A DNA stretch of 64,000 nucleotides, taken from the NCBI GenBank assembly GCA_036925085.1, contig JAUPFP010000027.1:2717501-2781500 (forward strand), in the 5' to 3' direction. Below the pieces are notes generated by a model. That model was given only the letters and a program-made list of their open reading frames with translations, did not search any database and had not been told where the DNA came from. Of the stretch, positions 36,178-47,041 are shown piece after piece. How positions within the stretch are numbered: the stretch's first letter is position 1; each line of letters opens with the position of its first letter. The stretch comes from Brachycybe producta (lineage: Eukaryota; Arthropoda; Diplopoda; Playtdesmida; Andrognathidae). Position numbers and translations under genes: made by a program.

Positions 36178-39100
36178 ATGGCATCGAGTTTAAATATTGA
36201 TGCAAAGACGATCAGTTGGTTTTTGTTTATCGCCTTTACATCTTTATTGTGTTCTAATTATTGTGTTTTTGCTGAGATTCCACACAAGAGATTCGAATAT
36301 AAATACACGTTTAAAGGACCTTATTTAGCTCAGAAGGATGGATCGGTTCCGTTCTTCGATTACGGTGGAAGTGAGTATGAATGATGATGATCTTTGAATA
36401 TAGAGTGGCCACTTTGCAAAGGGCCACCCAGCCTCCCTTCTTTCCAGGTTCACCTGGACACACATATTGCATATTGTGTGTCAGGTTTGCACCTCTTACA
36501 GGTGATCAACAAGGAAAAGGGTTCTAAGGGATCCTTATGGGGTTTAAATTTAAGAAGATTCATGATGATTAGAGGGTCCGGTCCAGGTGTGTTTGATATT
36601 AGGAGATAAAAAAGGGGTAAAAGGGGACACTTTTCGTCTCGTTGGCAGTTGGGATGATTTACTTTTTAGGATCGGCTACGTAAGAGAGAGAGAGAGAGAG
36701 AGAGAGCAGCTTCACTGCAATGAACTCACGTTTGGCCACGTGTACAAAAGCAAACAGGGACGACGTTTAAGGGGGAGGGAATGTAGATCAGGGGCGCTCC
36801 CCCCCCCCTCTCTCTCTGCAGGTGTAATAAATAATAGGAGGAGGGGGCCCGGCCCCATCAGTCAATCGCCTTTACATAAAAAAAAGCTAGTAATAAAAAT
36901 TTATTTGTAATTTTATAGACATTTTCATTTTGGAACGATCCTTCTCCTCTTATTAAAGAGACAGAGAGACCCCCTGCGGCTCTATTTAAAAAGGTCTTCT
37001 TGTTGAGCAGCTCATTACAAAATATGCAAATTGTTTTTTGGCGAAAAACATCAAAAAATGTGTACGAAATGCATTAATTTACATGTAGACGTGGTCTATG
37101 ACATTTAAAATTATTTTAACGTGCATCAGACTTAATTAACCTAATCATTTTTAAATCATTTTGTTTTCTTTAACGTAGATCACTCTAACTAGAGACCTAC
37201 ACAAAGCCCATGGCCAGCATTTTTATATTAAAGGCCCATGGGCCTGGTGGGTTTGGTGGCCTTTGTGGGCATCACGGGGTTGGAAGGCGTTTCATCATTT
37301 CCTCAAATGTATAGAACTGAACCACATATTATTTCACACATTAATAAAATTAAAACAGATTCCTCACTGACCAATCAATAAAATAAACATATTAAAGCTG
37401 TTAATGGGGCAGTTCCTTTTTTTTTTTTTGGTAAGCATGCGAACTTGTGAACCATTTAGTGTGGAAATTAGAGACCTACACAAAGCCCATGGGATGGTGG
37501 GCTTTTGGGCTGGGCTTGGATCGGCATAATTATGTTAAAAGGCCCATGGGCCTGGTGGGCTGGGCCCAGCATAAAGTCTCATGGGCTGGGCTGGGCTTCA
37601 AATTTTTACTCAATGTAGGTCTCTAACCCTAACTCATATATCTATAGGGGACTTTTGTGCCATTTACGTCGAAAAGAAATTGCATATTCAGTTCGATAAC
37701 ACCTTTCCAATGAGTTACAAATTTATTAAAATAGGCGAGAAATAAAATAATTAAAATTTTATTATATCTAATTAACCATTTAAAACAAATTTGCTTCTTT
37801 TAAAAATGAAATAAAAGGAAATGGATGATGGTTCTTATGAAGAATAAACGTGTAAAAATTAAATTTACAAAAAAACAATTTGCAAAAAAAAATATATCTT
37901 TTTTTTTAAAAAAAAAAAATAACCCCCCCCCCCCCCCCCCTTTTTCAGTTACATTTCATTTTGAGTTTAACTTTGACCACTTTTCGTATATATTTTTGTT
38001 TTCATTACATTTGTAAATCATCGAAATTACAAGAAAATAATTAGCGAAGGAATAAATAAATTTATTTGTAGGCTTACATCGAAATTAATTATTAAAAAAT
38101 ACACTAAATTAATAAAACATGTGGATCCGAATTGACCTCTTCTTGTTGGGTGAATTTTTTTTTTGTCATTTAATTAGGGAAAACATTTTAAAAAAAATTA
38201 ATCTAATATTTTGCCATTTTGTTTAGAAAATTTTATAACAAAATTTACACCGTTCTTTGGAAAATTTTAATTTATAATAAGGAACGGTGGCGCTGAATAA
38301 GCGCCAAATGGAACAAGCGCCAAATTGAACAAACGTCAAACTGAATAAGCGCCAAATGGAAGAAACGCCAAACTGAATAAAAGCCAAAAATTTCGCGGTT
38401 ATTCAGTTTGGCGCTTATTCAGTCGCCCCTAAGGAACAACGTTGAGAGAAGTATTAATTTTAGTGTTGGATGATGAACTCTCTCGACCTTTATTCCTCAA
38501 ACCTATCACTCAAATCTATAACAAAAAAAGGTCATTCATTACAGCAATTTTTGTTTTCAATAAATGGTTCAAAGTTGTTACCTCAAAAGGTAAAAAAAAA
38601 TGACCCACATTAAACGTAAAAAATATTATTGCAATTTTTTTAAAAAAATAAGAAGGGATTTTCTGTGAAGTTTTTATCGGAAATCTCTCAAATTTACTTC
38701 CGTTATTGTTAAACGTTATTTTAAAAAAAATATAGAATATGTCTTGTTTTAAGCTTAGCTTTTTAAAAGTTACTTAAAATAAAGCTAAGCTTAAAAACGA
38801 TTTTGATAAAACTTTTTTCAATCTATTTTTAAGCCTTGCTTTCTTTTTTAAGTAACGTTTTAAAAATTACGACAACTTTTAGTTTTTTGAATAACAAAAT
38901 AACGAAGGATTTAAAAAAATGTTGAGAGGACTTACTTCGGTTATTGAAATTTTTTAAATTAATTTATGGATTGCTTTGTTTTTTTTGCGAATTCGGAGCA
39001 ACGAAATCCTTCCGAAGAAGTGATTCTCGAACAAACATGGGGCGAGGGAGGGAGGGAGGTTTCGTTCGTTCGTTATTATTGTAGCTCTTTTGTTAGCTTA

Positions 39101-41923
39101 GCTTCAGCTTTAGCTGTGTAATTGTTACACAGCTGTAACAAAAAAAAAGTGTACGAATCAATGTAAACGAATGATAATAAAATATATAAGTAACTTAACA
39201 TATTCTCTCATTACTGAACAGGTGCAATTGCAAGCGAAGAAAGTGTCCGAGTGACACCGTCCCTCAGGAGCAAGAAAGGTTTAGAAAATCAAAAAAAAAA
39301 AAGAAAAGAGACAATTTTGATAATTATTTCATATTTCTTTAAGGTTTCGTTTGGAGTAAAAACGCAACGGATTTCGATTGGTGGGAAGTCGAGTTTGTGT
39401 TTCGTGTCACCGGTCGAGGAAGAATCGGTGCCGATGGATTGGTAACGTTATTTACCCTTTCAAACTTTATTTTAAAGTATTTTAAGAGCGCCTTGTACTC
39501 TCTAGAACATTTATGAAGTATTTTTTAGAAACTAGAAGGGTAGCTCAGTCACTGAATTGTACATTTTCATGTTGATATCTTCTTAAATAATCTTTACTTG
39601 TCACTGAAAATGATTCCAACTTTAAACAGATAATATTTTTTTGCAATTTTTGTCTATAAAACGTTTATTTTGAAAGATGTCAGCATGATAATACATATTT
39701 AGTGATTTCCTTACCCGTTCTAGTTTCTAAAACACTGAAACTGCAGAATAACCACAGAGTTTTAGAGATACAACCAATAATTACAATTCCGTTTCCATTT
39801 GCAGGCATTCTGGTTCACCGAGGAGCAAGGTCAAGAGGGTCCTGTGTTTGGCTCCACGGATAAATGGCGTGGACTCGGCGTTTTCTTCGATTCTTTCGAC
39901 AATGACAATAAAGTAGAACAATTTCTATTCTTTTTTCATTTTAAACCATCTACTTTGTGTTTTTTTTTTTGATAGCGTAACAATCCTTATATCATGGCAA
40001 TGGTCAACGATGGATTGCAAAATTACGACCACTTGAAGCAAGAAATAACGAGATAATAAGTTTAAGATTTCAAAACAAGAATTCATTGAATGCTTTCTTT
40101 TTTAGCGATGGGGTGAACCAACAGTTAGCCGGATGCCTCAGAGATTACAGGAACAAACCGTTTCCAGTTCGAACGAAAGTGGAATACTACAAAAACTCCT
40201 TGACTGTAACTATTGTCGTTAAAGATTCTCTCCGAATTGGTATTTATAACTCGTTCTTTGTTTGTATGTAGTTACTATTTCATAGCGGACTGTCCGACAG
40301 TGATCAGGACTACGAGATTTGCTTTCGTTCAGATAACGTCTATCTTCCAAAACGAGGTTACTTGGGAATATCGGCTGCGACCGGAGGACTTGCTGGTATA
40401 GAAACAAATTCACTGGATTTTTATTTAAACTTGGTTTATACTTAAGAACAAAAAACGCAGCAAAGCGAAGAAAATAACTAGCGCAGCAAAACGTTGTTAG
40501 TTTTCATTTCGATTTAGAGCCTAGTGCGCGAAATCTCTTTTCGAACTGTGTTTCGAACAATATTTTAATCTCTTCTTGACTGTCGGTGGCCAAGTTTTTT
40601 ACGGTCTTTTGGTTAGTATATTCAAAGGGGATTTTTATTTTAAATCCTTTTGAATTATGGTAATTTGCTTGACCCATTCGAACACAGTATAAACCATCCT
40701 TTACAATATAGATAGAAGTGTTTTCTGAGACCATGTTATTGTAAAACAACAAATATAGATGATCACGATATACTGAAATTCCTGACATCGAGTCTGACTT
40801 CTCCTGAGGATTATCTCCTACAGAATCAGCAACCTGTCATGAGCGAGAGCGAAAGGGAACGTCTCTCTCGTGAGTTCGACGACTATCATCAGAAATTGGA
40901 AGTGCAAAAAGAAGAGTTTCAGAAACAACATCCGAACCAAGTTAACGAACAAGAAGATTACGTTAGTAAAAATGATTCGGTTGTCTCCCGAAAATATGAC
41001 ATAAAAAATTGCTTTTTTTTTTTTACAATAGTACGAAAGCAGCCAACAACAAGAATTGCGTCAAATCTTCACTGGGCAGAGTAGAATGTTCGAAATGCTT
41101 AGAGAAGTCCATCGAAAAATGGATGAAATTATTGGTCGTCAAGAACGAACTCTTTCCCTGTTGGCTGCCGGTTCGGACACACATTCGTTTTTGTTTCTCA
41201 TTTTCTATTTAGAACTATGCATCTCATTCTTTTGTTGTTGTTGTTACTAATAGGTCAAATGGGAGGTGGTCATGCTGCGGCAGGTGGACAACAACAACTT
41301 CCTTCTCCTGGAATGGTAGACACGATACGTCGTCACGAGGTCGATGCAGTTCTTAACAATCAGCGAGAAATCGTTAGCACGGCAAACGAGATAAAGTACG
41401 ATTGGAAATGTCGTCACTTTCTCCTCGCTTTTATAAAAGTTCCTTTCGTTTAATAAAGGTCTTTCGTAACGGATCTGCACCGTAAATCGGGTCAGCAACC
41501 GAGTGGTCACCAAGGAGGTGTAGATATACAGAGTTTCATTACGGAAATGAGGAATGGCCTGGATTCTGTCAAACAAGATTTGACTGCAGCTATGAATAAG
41601 GCAGCCGAAGTAACTTAATTGACATTTGCATAAAATGAATCATTTCATTGTGATTGCATTTTGTCTTTCTTTTTTCTTAATTGTAGTCACGACCATGTCC
41701 GACGCAATCTGTTAGCTGTGTGTCCACGACCATTTTCATCGTTTTTGCTGCAATCCAACTCATCCTCACTGTTGGCTATCTTGTATATAGGTAATTGGCA
41801 CATTTCTAGTCTACAATGTTGTTGATATATTCTAGTCTCATGTTAACCAACCCCCCCCCCCCCCCCCCCATTTTTTGTCTTTACAGAGATAACAGAGAAG
41901 CGCAAGCAAAGAAGTTCTACTGA
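36178..41923 (+). CDS. LMAN1: LMAN1/ERGIC-53 L-type lectin cargo receptor
   Basis: ERGIC-53 is a mannose-binding type I membrane protein that carries glycoproteins from the ER to the ERGIC in COPII vesicles. Thirteen coding exons (36178-36370, 39222-39278, 39344-39441, 39805-39912, 39976-40037, 40106-40205, 40272-40395, 40759-40961, 41032-41170, 41254-41395, 41459-41609, 41687-41790, 41887-41923) close in frame to 505 residues, the family's usual length. They show a signal peptide; HKRFEYKYTFKGPYLAQKDG; carbohydrate-domain landmarks GRGRIGADGLAFWF, FFDSFDND and YLGISAATGGLA; a coiled-coil stalk; a transmembrane segment (TIFIVFAAIQLILTVGYLVY); and a 12-residue tail ending KKFY. The human tail ends KKFF, so the retrieval lysines and an aromatic ER-exit residue are kept. 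Intron 5 is GC-AG. CPTQSVSCVS before the membrane has the cysteines expected for oligomerisation. Confidence 0.97.
37190..37280 (+). repeat. Truncated copy of the GAGACCTACA element
   Basis: It starts AGAGACCTACACAAAGCCCA and continues with GGCCCATGGGCCTGGTGGG, the same order as the complete copy at 37468-37626, but the right terminus is missing. Confidence 0.55.
37468..37626. repeat. Inverted-repeat element, TTAGAGACCTACA ends
   Basis: TTAGAGACCTACA on the left and TGTAGGTCTCTAA on the right are perfect 13-bp inverted repeats. The interior is GC-rich with repeated GGGCTGGGC and CCCATGGG(C) motifs, very unlike the AT-rich surroundings. Confidence 0.75.
38284..38432. repeat. Family E foldback element (GAATAAGCGCCAAA units)
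   Basis: The left end GGTGGCGCTGAATAAGCGCC and the right end GGCGCTTATTCAGTCGCCCC are inverted. The left arm has about five direct units alternating CTGAATAAGCGCCAAA and TGGAACAAGCGCCAAA; the right arm has two inverted ones. It is the most compact complete copy seen. Confidence 0.8.
39512..39760. repeat. Family A foldback element in LMAN1 intron 3
   Basis: TTTTTTAGAAACTAGAAGGG with TAGCTCAGTCACTGAATTGT forms the left arm. GATTTCCTTACCCGTTCTAG with TTTCTAAAACACTGAAACTG forms the right arm. The inner ATGTTGATATCTTC and GAAAGATGTCAGCAT blocks are also inverted. Confidence 0.75.
40038..40105 (+). other. LMAN1: GC-AG intron in LMAN1
   Basis: The exon ends TTGAA and the intron begins GCAAG. It ends TTTTTTAG before CGATGGGG. 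Only this junction yields the conserved YDHLNDG reading across the exons; the nearest GT downstream lies beyond an in-frame TAA. GCAAG is the usual non-canonical 5' splice-site form. Confidence 0.85.
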
Positions 41924-42117
41924 ATCAACTAAAGTGGAACATAAGGTTAAATTCACGAAGAAAACTTAAAAAAACTTAAAAAGACACTTGTAACTTCACC
42001 TTCAACCCTCAGAACAAGGTTCCAACATAGTAAAGTTTTTTTTGGGTTTAGAGGCTTTTCTATGTTGGATTCATGGATTAAAAAAGAGGATTCAAGTTGA
42101 AATTTTAAGTGCTAAAG

Positions 42118-42223
42118 GTTGTATTCTTCTTAATAATTGGTAAGGCAAAGTTAGTGTTAAACTCATCAAAAATCTTTATGAGCTTAGCTTTAGCTTTGAC
42201 TTAGCAATCACTAAAAATACAAC
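42118..42223. repeat. Foldback family D copy
   Basis: GGTTGTATTCTTCTTAATAA on the left and TTAGCAATCACTAAAAATACAAC on the right are inverted. The interior has GTTAAACTCATCAAAAATCT, as in the other family D copies. Confidence 0.65.
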
Positions 42224-42348
42224 AATTAAGTTTTCTTCTTGAAAATAAGACCTAAATTCATCGCATTCCATTGAAGAAGAAGAAGGAGGAGAAAACACAA
42301 ATTGACTTGCCATTTGAAAAAAAAGTTTCGTTGTGTGTGCATAATTAA

Positions 42349-42463
42349 GGGTTCTATTTTCTTAATTAAATGCTTAGTTAAAGGTAGAACTTTGAACTCA
42401 TCACCTTTTACAATGACACTATCTCTACTTTTGACTATATCGTTCATTAAAAAAATAGGACCC
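42349..42463. repeat. Foldback family D copy
   Basis: GGGTTCTATTTTCTTAATTA on the left faces ATTAAAAAAATAGGACCC on the right; the inner GCTTAGTTAAAGG and CTTTTGACTATA are also inverted. Confidence 0.65.
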
Positions 42464-43954
42464 AATGTTGGTAGAGATGCACAAACGTAAGAAGGGGATC
42501 AATGTCTTTCCATTAATTTCATTCAGTCTTTGGGAACACACAACTTAATTTCAAAAGAAAAGAAAATGTTTTGTACGTGAAATGAGGACAAAAAAAGATC
42601 GTTTGATTTACCTTGTTGTCGATTTGTGGTTTTTTGTGTGCAAACATTCAAGTGGTTCTTTTACTTATTAGCGATTTTTCCTAGATTAAAGAAAAATTGT
42701 AAGACTTTAAATTTGACCCATGACGTCATAAACTTCCTCTTCATTTTCAGTTTTATTTTGGTATAAAAAGTTTATTTAAAAAATGGCGCACAAGAATTAA
42801 AAAGGTTTGGACGTTATGAGAGTTATAAACAAAAAAATTAGAATGTGGAATTTGTCTTCAATGTTGAAGATTTAAAGGAAACACATCAAAATGCATTTTA
42901 TTGCATTCTTTTTTGTCTTTTTTGTTCAGTAGCATTTTTGATATGAAACGTAAATTTTTCTTGCACATTTTTATAACGGCAATTAATTACTAGAGGAATA
43001 AATTAATTACACCCACATAAATATTATATTTAAAATAGTTTGCAATAGAAAAATTCCAACTATTTTGTAAAAAGGGATTAGACATACTTTTCTAGGAGCT
43101 GCCTAGAATCGACTCACAAGCTTGTGCATCTTTTTCACTTTACGTGCCTTTGGCACAGCCTAGATAAAAAAAACTCCACAACCTTAGCTTAGAGGCTAGC
43201 AGCTTCTAATTAAAAGAATACCAAATATACTTAATGAGGGATAGATATAAATGAAATATTTTCTGTTGGAACGTATCAAGGTTATTGGATTATGGTAAAC
43301 AGATAGAAAATTGTTGAACTTTTTAAAGAGTACGCGCACAGGTTTAAATTGCCACCTTCAGATAATATATTTTAAATTTTATCAACTGATCACGTTTGCG
43401 CAAATGTGTTTTCACTGGCTATGTGTTATGGCTAAGGGTGATTTTCACATGTGTGCCTATAAAATGAAACCCATAAAAAGATTTCAATGTGAAAATAAAT
43501 GAGACGTGCATGCATCATGTGGTACCGGACTAATAACTCATTTTGGCGTTCTTAATGAGTTCCAAGCTGAAAAGTCCCTATCACTGTATAACACAAGCAA
43601 CTTTTCATTAAACTTACATGCAATGAAACATACATAACGCATGTGAGACCCAGTATGATGGAGTTACACGTGTTCAACTTCTGAGAGACTTTTTTATGAT
43701 TATCACCATTAACAACCAATCAGGAGTGAACTAGAAATGACATCAGAGGTTTGAATTTTTGCATGTCAATTCTTTTTAATTTAATTTTATTTTATTTTAT
43801 CTGATTGGAAGTTTAATGAAAGGTTACAATCGCAAGTTTTATTGTATGACAAGTTCTATTGTGATAAGGGTTTTAGATATCGAAAGCCGTTGCTAAACTC
43901 TTCCACTTTAAATTTTAACCATCTCACAGTTAGAAATAATTAATACGACCCACA

Positions 43955-44087
43955 GGGTCGTAATCTTAATGATTGCTTAGTCAAAGCTAATGCTAAACTA
44001 ATGAACTTTGATAGGAAAGTTTTTTTTATATAAAAGTTGGTATGTTTAGCCCAACTTTTGACTTAAAAATCATTAAGAATAAGAGCC
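43955..44087. repeat. Foldback family D copy
   Basis: GGGTCGTAATCTTAATGATT with GCTTAGTCAAAGC on the left faces TTTTGACTTAAAAATCATTA and AGAATAAGAGCC on the right. It is the best-preserved copy of the family here. Confidence 0.75.
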
Positions 44088-47041
44088 TCAGTTCCCTTGC
44101 TGTTGCAACTTTAATACTTTATACTGTTGAACTTTGACTCAAGGTTAAGATGACAAATCTTATAACCCACATTAAAAAGTTGAATGATTTGTGAATATAT
44201 CGCACCTGATAAAATGCAGCAGATAATTCAGCACTTTACAAGACAAAAAAAATAATATAAATAGCATCACGAAAATGCACATTGAGCTAAAAATAAGGTG
44301 TGTGTTTGGGAGAGTGACATGAAAAATTGTTCAGTCGCTCTTCCAAAATCAAAAAAGAGAATTCAATTTCTCTACATTTAAACAGTTAGTAACTTAATAC
44401 AACACCTTCTCAATACACAAATATCTCACCTTTTAAATTGCTGTTCAAATTCCATTAGGTGTTATATTATAAATCAACGCGATTTTTTTTTCTTTACTAG
44501 ACAACTATTCCACTGAATATACATTGTGGTCATACGTCATTAAAGCGTCTGTTTTAAATAATAATAATAAAAAGGCATGGGACATTTGTAGAAGTATTTA
44601 TGAGAACAGCCACTACTAAGGTTGAAACACCCAAAATCATTGGACAATAAACGCATCCAATAATCTTTCACAAAAATCATCGGCTAAAGGTCAAGTAAAA
44701 AAAAAATCATCCATTTTACAAGAAATTATCTCCTTATAATATGTACAAATACCAAAAAACACACCAAAAATGGCCGTAAATTAATAGCACAATCAGAAAT
44801 ATCTTATTTCTGTATTTTTCTATTGAAACTCAATTTGTTAATAATTAAAAACGAATTAAAAAAAAACTAATTGATGATATAAATAAAAAATCAGCACCTA
44901 CTCAAATCAAGAGTTATGCCCTAAAATTTCTAGGTGTAAAGTGATCAACAGATTCAATCAGTTATAATTCAAGGTCACCATTTAACGTTACCCTGATGTA
45001 AAGAAAATGCTGCTAAGTGGATAACTAGTAATTAGTTACATTTAAATATTCATAGCAAACTCTGGTAATTTATGTCTTTTATAGTTCAAAAAGTCTTCTG
45101 TCTTATGACGGTGGCAGGCAGGCAGGAGGGGCACATTCCCAAAGTAGTATTAAAAAGTTGACGGACTTGAAAGCTTACTACTTAGTCATATGATTTTCAC
45201 ATGTAGGCGAACCATTCTTGACCGCAAGATATCCATAATTCCAATATATATACATACATATATTCGCAATTCGAATATAGATATGCAGTATTTAATTATC
45301 GATTTGAATTGTGGGTAGACGAAATAAGGCAATTTCGCCATAAACGGCCCGCCATAGCGGCTACGAATGGTTCGATTACAAGTGCAGAAAAAAACACGCC
45401 TTTGATAAATATGCAAAATATATGGAATAATTTTGGTGACCAATTTCTTTCGATGGAAAACATTGGAAGAGGCAACATTTTGTCGGCTCTTTATTTACCC
45501 CATTTTTATAAGGATCAGACGCTTTTTTGACACCTTACCCCAAACGCCAAAAACTCTTGTGTTGTTGTAGTAGGTAATGGCACGGTAACAATTTGTAAGT
45601 AATATTTTCAGCACCGTAATACATTACTACTTAACTAGAGCATTTCACTAACATAACATCTCAAAAATCTAAATCATAAAACTTATAAGTAAATGCTCAC
45701 TTTTTATTCATATCACTGAATATTTTTTGGCCGTTTGTTATTTCGAAAATTTTAAAAACCATTTTTTGTACAAAAAAAGAGCTACATTCTAATGAAATAT
45801 GCTAAGCAATTAAAATGAGTAGAATGTATTTTTTAAAAAAAGCATCTGAAACATACTGTGTATGGATATGTCATTAGTATATCTAATTGATAAGACTATA
45901 TATAATAATGCCATTATTTATATATATATACTGAAATGTAGGTGTTACAATTAGGTTACAACGTCATACAGTAGTAGTAGTAGTAGTAGTAGCTAGCATC
46001 CACCTTGCTAAAAACAATCAAGGCATGTTAGTTGACAATCCCTGAATCAAAACTAACTCTGTGTACAATTAATAAATTTAAAAACAAAAAATTTGGCAAA
46101 AAAAATAATATCTAATCGGCTCGTTCGTTATTTTCAAACGAAGAAAAAATGAGTTAATATTATGCTCCAATAAGGAAAAATGGCACTTAATAAAAAATAT
46201 ATAGCTTGTAGACAATATGTTTTTTAAAAAAAAATCTCAATTGTTTACTATAAAGTATGCTAACTAATAGGCAAGGTCCGATCCACTTGCACCTTTCCGC
46301 CCCCTTCATAACCAACACTTTTGTGTTGTTGTCTAAACGTTTCTTTGTTTGGGTGCATCTATACTTTGTGTGAATCGAACTGTGCCATCAAATGCTGCGA
46401 GTTGAAAGAGATAACCAATTGTTATCAAAATTAACAACTGGACAACTCTCTTTTCTTAATTTGTCCACACACACACTTACTTCATTATCACATGAAATCA
46501 GTAGAAAAACCCCTTTGAAGCGATCCAGTGACAGAAAATAGTAGTAGTAGTAGTAGTAGTAAAATACATTATAGACACAAACGATGATCATCATCAAAGG
46601 AACGGGGTTCTGAAAAGTGGTGCTGGTGGTAACGATACCACTTACATACACACGTATATGTACACGTAGCAACACCCAGAATCAATTCAAAGATTCATTT
46701 CATCAGTGTCTTTTCAATCTTTTCAAGGTTATAAAAAGAAAAACCAAAGAAATGAAAACTCGTGTGTCACGTCCATAATATGTGCAGCAGCTGCCCTCAA
46801 AAAATACACACACACACATAAGATGAAATTACAAGTAATGGGAAGAAGAATAAATATTATATTCTCTCCAACTTTTGCTTCATTATTGAAGAAGCAGAAG
46901 AAAAGAGACTGTTTTTGTTGTTGTTGTGTGATAGATCGATGATGATAAAAATGTAAACTCGTTACACTGTCGAATGAGTTAATAGAATACACGACGAGAC
47001 TCACGATACGAGAAGAAAAACAACTGAGAAAGAAGTAATAT

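Larger units (their letters stand above)
36371..39221 (+). other. Long first intron of LMAN1
   Basis: The 2.85-kb intron runs from AA|GTGAGT to GAACAG|GT. It holds a GA microsatellite (36683-36705), a GTAGGTCTCT-bounded element, a family E foldback, an 18-C tract (37923-37940) and an AAGCTTAGCTTT hairpin near 38753-38793. No nested gene was found. Confidence 0.65.
41924..47041. other. Intergenic region between convergent LMAN1 and neogenin
   Basis: The two genes converge here, so both 3' UTRs lie in this stretch. It is AT-rich with family D elements, a GTA microsatellite (45971-45991), a CAGG run (45116-45124), a second GTA run (46541-46560) and no frame with a recognisable domain. Confidence 0.55.

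Noticed and set aside
45309..45530. 73-codon plus-strand frame (MWVDEIRQF...)
   Set aside because: No family is recognisable, it lies in repeat-rich spacer between convergent genes, and the antisense frames are equally long.
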